NCBI GenBank assembly: GCA_041821315.1
Contig: JBGUEO010000002.1
Location: 1-64,000, forward strand
Direction of reading: 5' to 3'
DNA: 64,000 bases
Source of the DNA: DIGJ01 sp041821315
GTDB taxonomy: Bacteria > Bacillota > Clostridia > Lachnospirales > Lachnospiraceae
Positions 62,946-64,000 of the stretch are shown here, piece after piece (the first letter of the stretch is position 1; every line of letters begins with the position of its first letter). The notes below the pieces were generated by a model. It had not been told where the DNA came from. It saw only the letters and a list, made by a program, of their open reading frames with translations, and did not search any database. The translations under genes and the position numbers were made by a program.

Positions 62946-62959
62946 AAAGGAGGCGCATT

Positions 62960-63415
62960 TTGAATAAAGCACAAGACGAAGATCTTCAAGACTGCAGACT
63001 CAATGGCTGCTTATTTTTCTCTACTACAAAGCTAGCGCGAGAACTGGGTAAGCTGGCAGACGAAGCGTTCAGCAAAACAGGGCTATCCCCAAGCCATGCA
63101 GTGCTGTTGTATATAGTCAATCTGAAAGGCGGAATACAACAGAAGGAAATCGGGGAAATCCTTCATTTGACGCCATCTACCATAACCCGCTTGATTGATA
63201 AGCTGGAGCGAAAAGAATATGTGGAAAAACAGTCAGAAGGAAAAAATATTTATCTTCGGACAACAATAAAGGGATTGGCACAACAGGATGAAATCATAGT
63301 TTCTTGGAATCGGCTCCATGACAGATATCAAAACATACTAACCGAAACAGAAACTACTCGTTTCCTTGAAATCAGCGGCAAACTTTTGGAGAAACTAGAG
63401 AATAAAGCAGATTAA
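62960..63415 (+). CDS. MarR-family transcriptional regulator (autoregulated)
   Basis: 151 residues from the TTG at 62960, supported by AAAGGAGG 6 bases upstream; the frame extends back to 62909 across the operator. Winged helix: GLSPSHAVLLYIVNLKGGIQ, QKEIGEILHLTPSTITRLID and KLERKEYVEKQSEGKNIYL. A Cys in LNGCLFF and another in QDCRL near the N-terminus could make it thiol-responsive (OhrR/DUF24-like behaviour), which is speculative. It is followed by a nitroreductase gene 29 bases later, so it probably represses that gene too. Confidence 0.87.
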   Translation: MNKAQDEDLQDCRLNGCLFFSTTKLARELGKLADEAFSKTGLSPSHAVLLYIVNLKGGIQQKEIGEILHLTPSTITRLIDKLERKEYVEKQSEGKNIYLRTTIKGLAQQDEIIVSWNRLHDRYQNILTETETTRFLEISGKLLEKLENKAD

Positions 63416-63444
63416 CAATAAACATAGTAGGAGGTTTATTATTT

Positions 63445-63948
63445 ATGAAAGAAATTTTTATCAGAAGAAGTATCCGTAAATTTACAAATCAGGCAATTGA
63501 GCCAGAAAAAATAGACAAGTTGCTCCGTGCGGCTATGCAGGCTCCATCTGCAGCTAATCAGCAACCATGGGAATTCATTGTAGTACAGGATAAGGGACGA
63601 CTGGAACAGGTCTCGGAAACTTCCCCTTACGCAAAGCCAGTGTCAGGATCAGCGGTAACTTTTGTTTTGCTAGGTGATGAAAATAAGATGAAAGTGCCGA
63701 CCGGATGGGAACAAGATATGAGTGCTGCTGCGGAGAACTTGTTGCTGGAAGCTGTCCACTTGGGGCTTGGCGGGGTCTGGTTTGGCGTAGCTACAGCTGA
63801 TTTTGTTGCAGAAAATGTCCGTCAGCTATTTAAGCTTCCAAGCAACATCCGGCCCTTTGCTCTTATTTCCGTAGGTTATCCGGATGGGCAAGAAAATCAA
63901 TTTGTTGACCGATATCAAGAAGAACGTGTCCATTATGAGAAATGGTGA
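63445..63948 (+). CDS. Nitroreductase-family FMN oxidoreductase
   Basis: 167 residues. N-terminal RRSIRKFTNQAIEPEKIDKLLRAAMQAPSAANQQPWEF is the FMN-binding signature of nitroreductases. AAENLLLEAVHLGLGGVWFGVA and FALISVGYPDGQ complete the fold. It reduces nitro-aromatics, quinones or enals with NAD(P)H. AGGAGG lies upstream. Shares an operon with the MarR regulator and the gene starting at 63968. Confidence 0.9.
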   Translation: MKEIFIRRSIRKFTNQAIEPEKIDKLLRAAMQAPSAANQQPWEFIVVQDKGRLEQVSETSPYAKPVSGSAVTFVLLGDENKMKVPTGWEQDMSAAAENLLLEAVHLGLGGVWFGVATADFVAENVRQLFKLPSNIRPFALISVGYPDGQENQFVDRYQEERVHYEKW

Positions 63949-63967
63949 TTGAAAGGAAGAATTTATT

Positions 63968-64000
63968 ATGATTAAAGTAGTGGCTCAAAATAACATTAAA
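63968..64000 (+). CDS. Start of a probable antibiotic-biosynthesis-monooxygenase-type protein (cut by window end)
   Basis: ATG at 63968 with GAAAGGAAG 9-17 bases upstream and 19 bases after the nitroreductase stop. Only MIKVVAQNNIK is visible. That start is common in small ABM/YgiN-like quinol monooxygenases, which often accompany nitroreductases. Too short to be sure. Confidence 0.4.
   Translation, partial: MIKVVAQNNIK

Overview
The window looks like chromosomal DNA of a low-GC, Gram-positive anaerobe of the Clostridia, most likely Lachnospiraceae-like. That placement is inferred from A+T-rich codon use, strong AGGAGG ribosome binding sites, several TTG starts, a glycine-type T-box leader, and the gene families present. 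No rRNA, tRNA, CRISPR array, transposase or integrase gene was recognised.

Layout. 1-4635 is the 3' part of a very large surface protein built from InlB-type and MucBP-like repeats. 4.9-8.9 kb is a decayed stretch: a glycyl-tRNA synthetase stub behind an apparently intact T-box, fragments of a choloylglycine-hydrolase-like gene, a FliB-type lysine N-methylase and a GNAT gene, plus two small envelope proteins. 8.9-13.2 kb (minus strand) is a five-gene lantibiotic-immunity or Cpr-like cassette (ABC ATPase, two permeases, response regulator, kinase); its regulator/kinase pair is far more GC-rich than the ABC genes. 13.7-17.5 kb holds a TetR regulator, a DUF4097-like lipoprotein sharing its operator, and an unusual fusion of a VTT/DedA membrane domain with a condensation-type acyltransferase. 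17.6-21.9 kb is a second regulator/kinase plus BcrAB-like ABC cassette with an 11-bp-periodic operator. 22.1-28.8 kb is a nickel/peptide-type ABC importer flanked by a broken and an intact SAM methyltransferase.

28.8-30.5 kb has an MFS remnant and a MATE gene with one in-frame stop. 30.8-34.2 kb is a VanR-VanS-VanY set with a convergent VanZ-family gene but no vanH/ligase/vanX. 34.5-38.4 kb (minus strand) is an ABC-2 exporter whose large permease is fused to an M1 metallopeptidase. 38.7 kb is an RsgA-type GTPase. 40.1-45.1 kb (plus) and 55.2-60.3 kb (minus) are two paralogous regulator/kinase/MacB-ATPase/FtsX-permease cassettes. Between them lie an FAD/NAD disulfide reductase, AraC-GyrI with a short UvrA-like ABC protein, a beta-lactamase-fold hydrolase, an ICMT-like methyltransferase, a MarR regulator and a DinG-type helicase. 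The end has a Crp/Fnr regulator with a second condensation-like protein, a collagen-like/AraC remnant junction, a self-operator MarR gene, a nitroreductase and the start of a probable monooxygenase.

Taken together, five two-component systems sit in about 51 kb, four of them beside ABC exporters of antimicrobial-peptide-resistance type and one beside VanY. The window reads as an accumulated cell-envelope defence region, interspersed with many truncated genes. All functional assignments come from reading motifs and family resemblance by eye; no database search was run.
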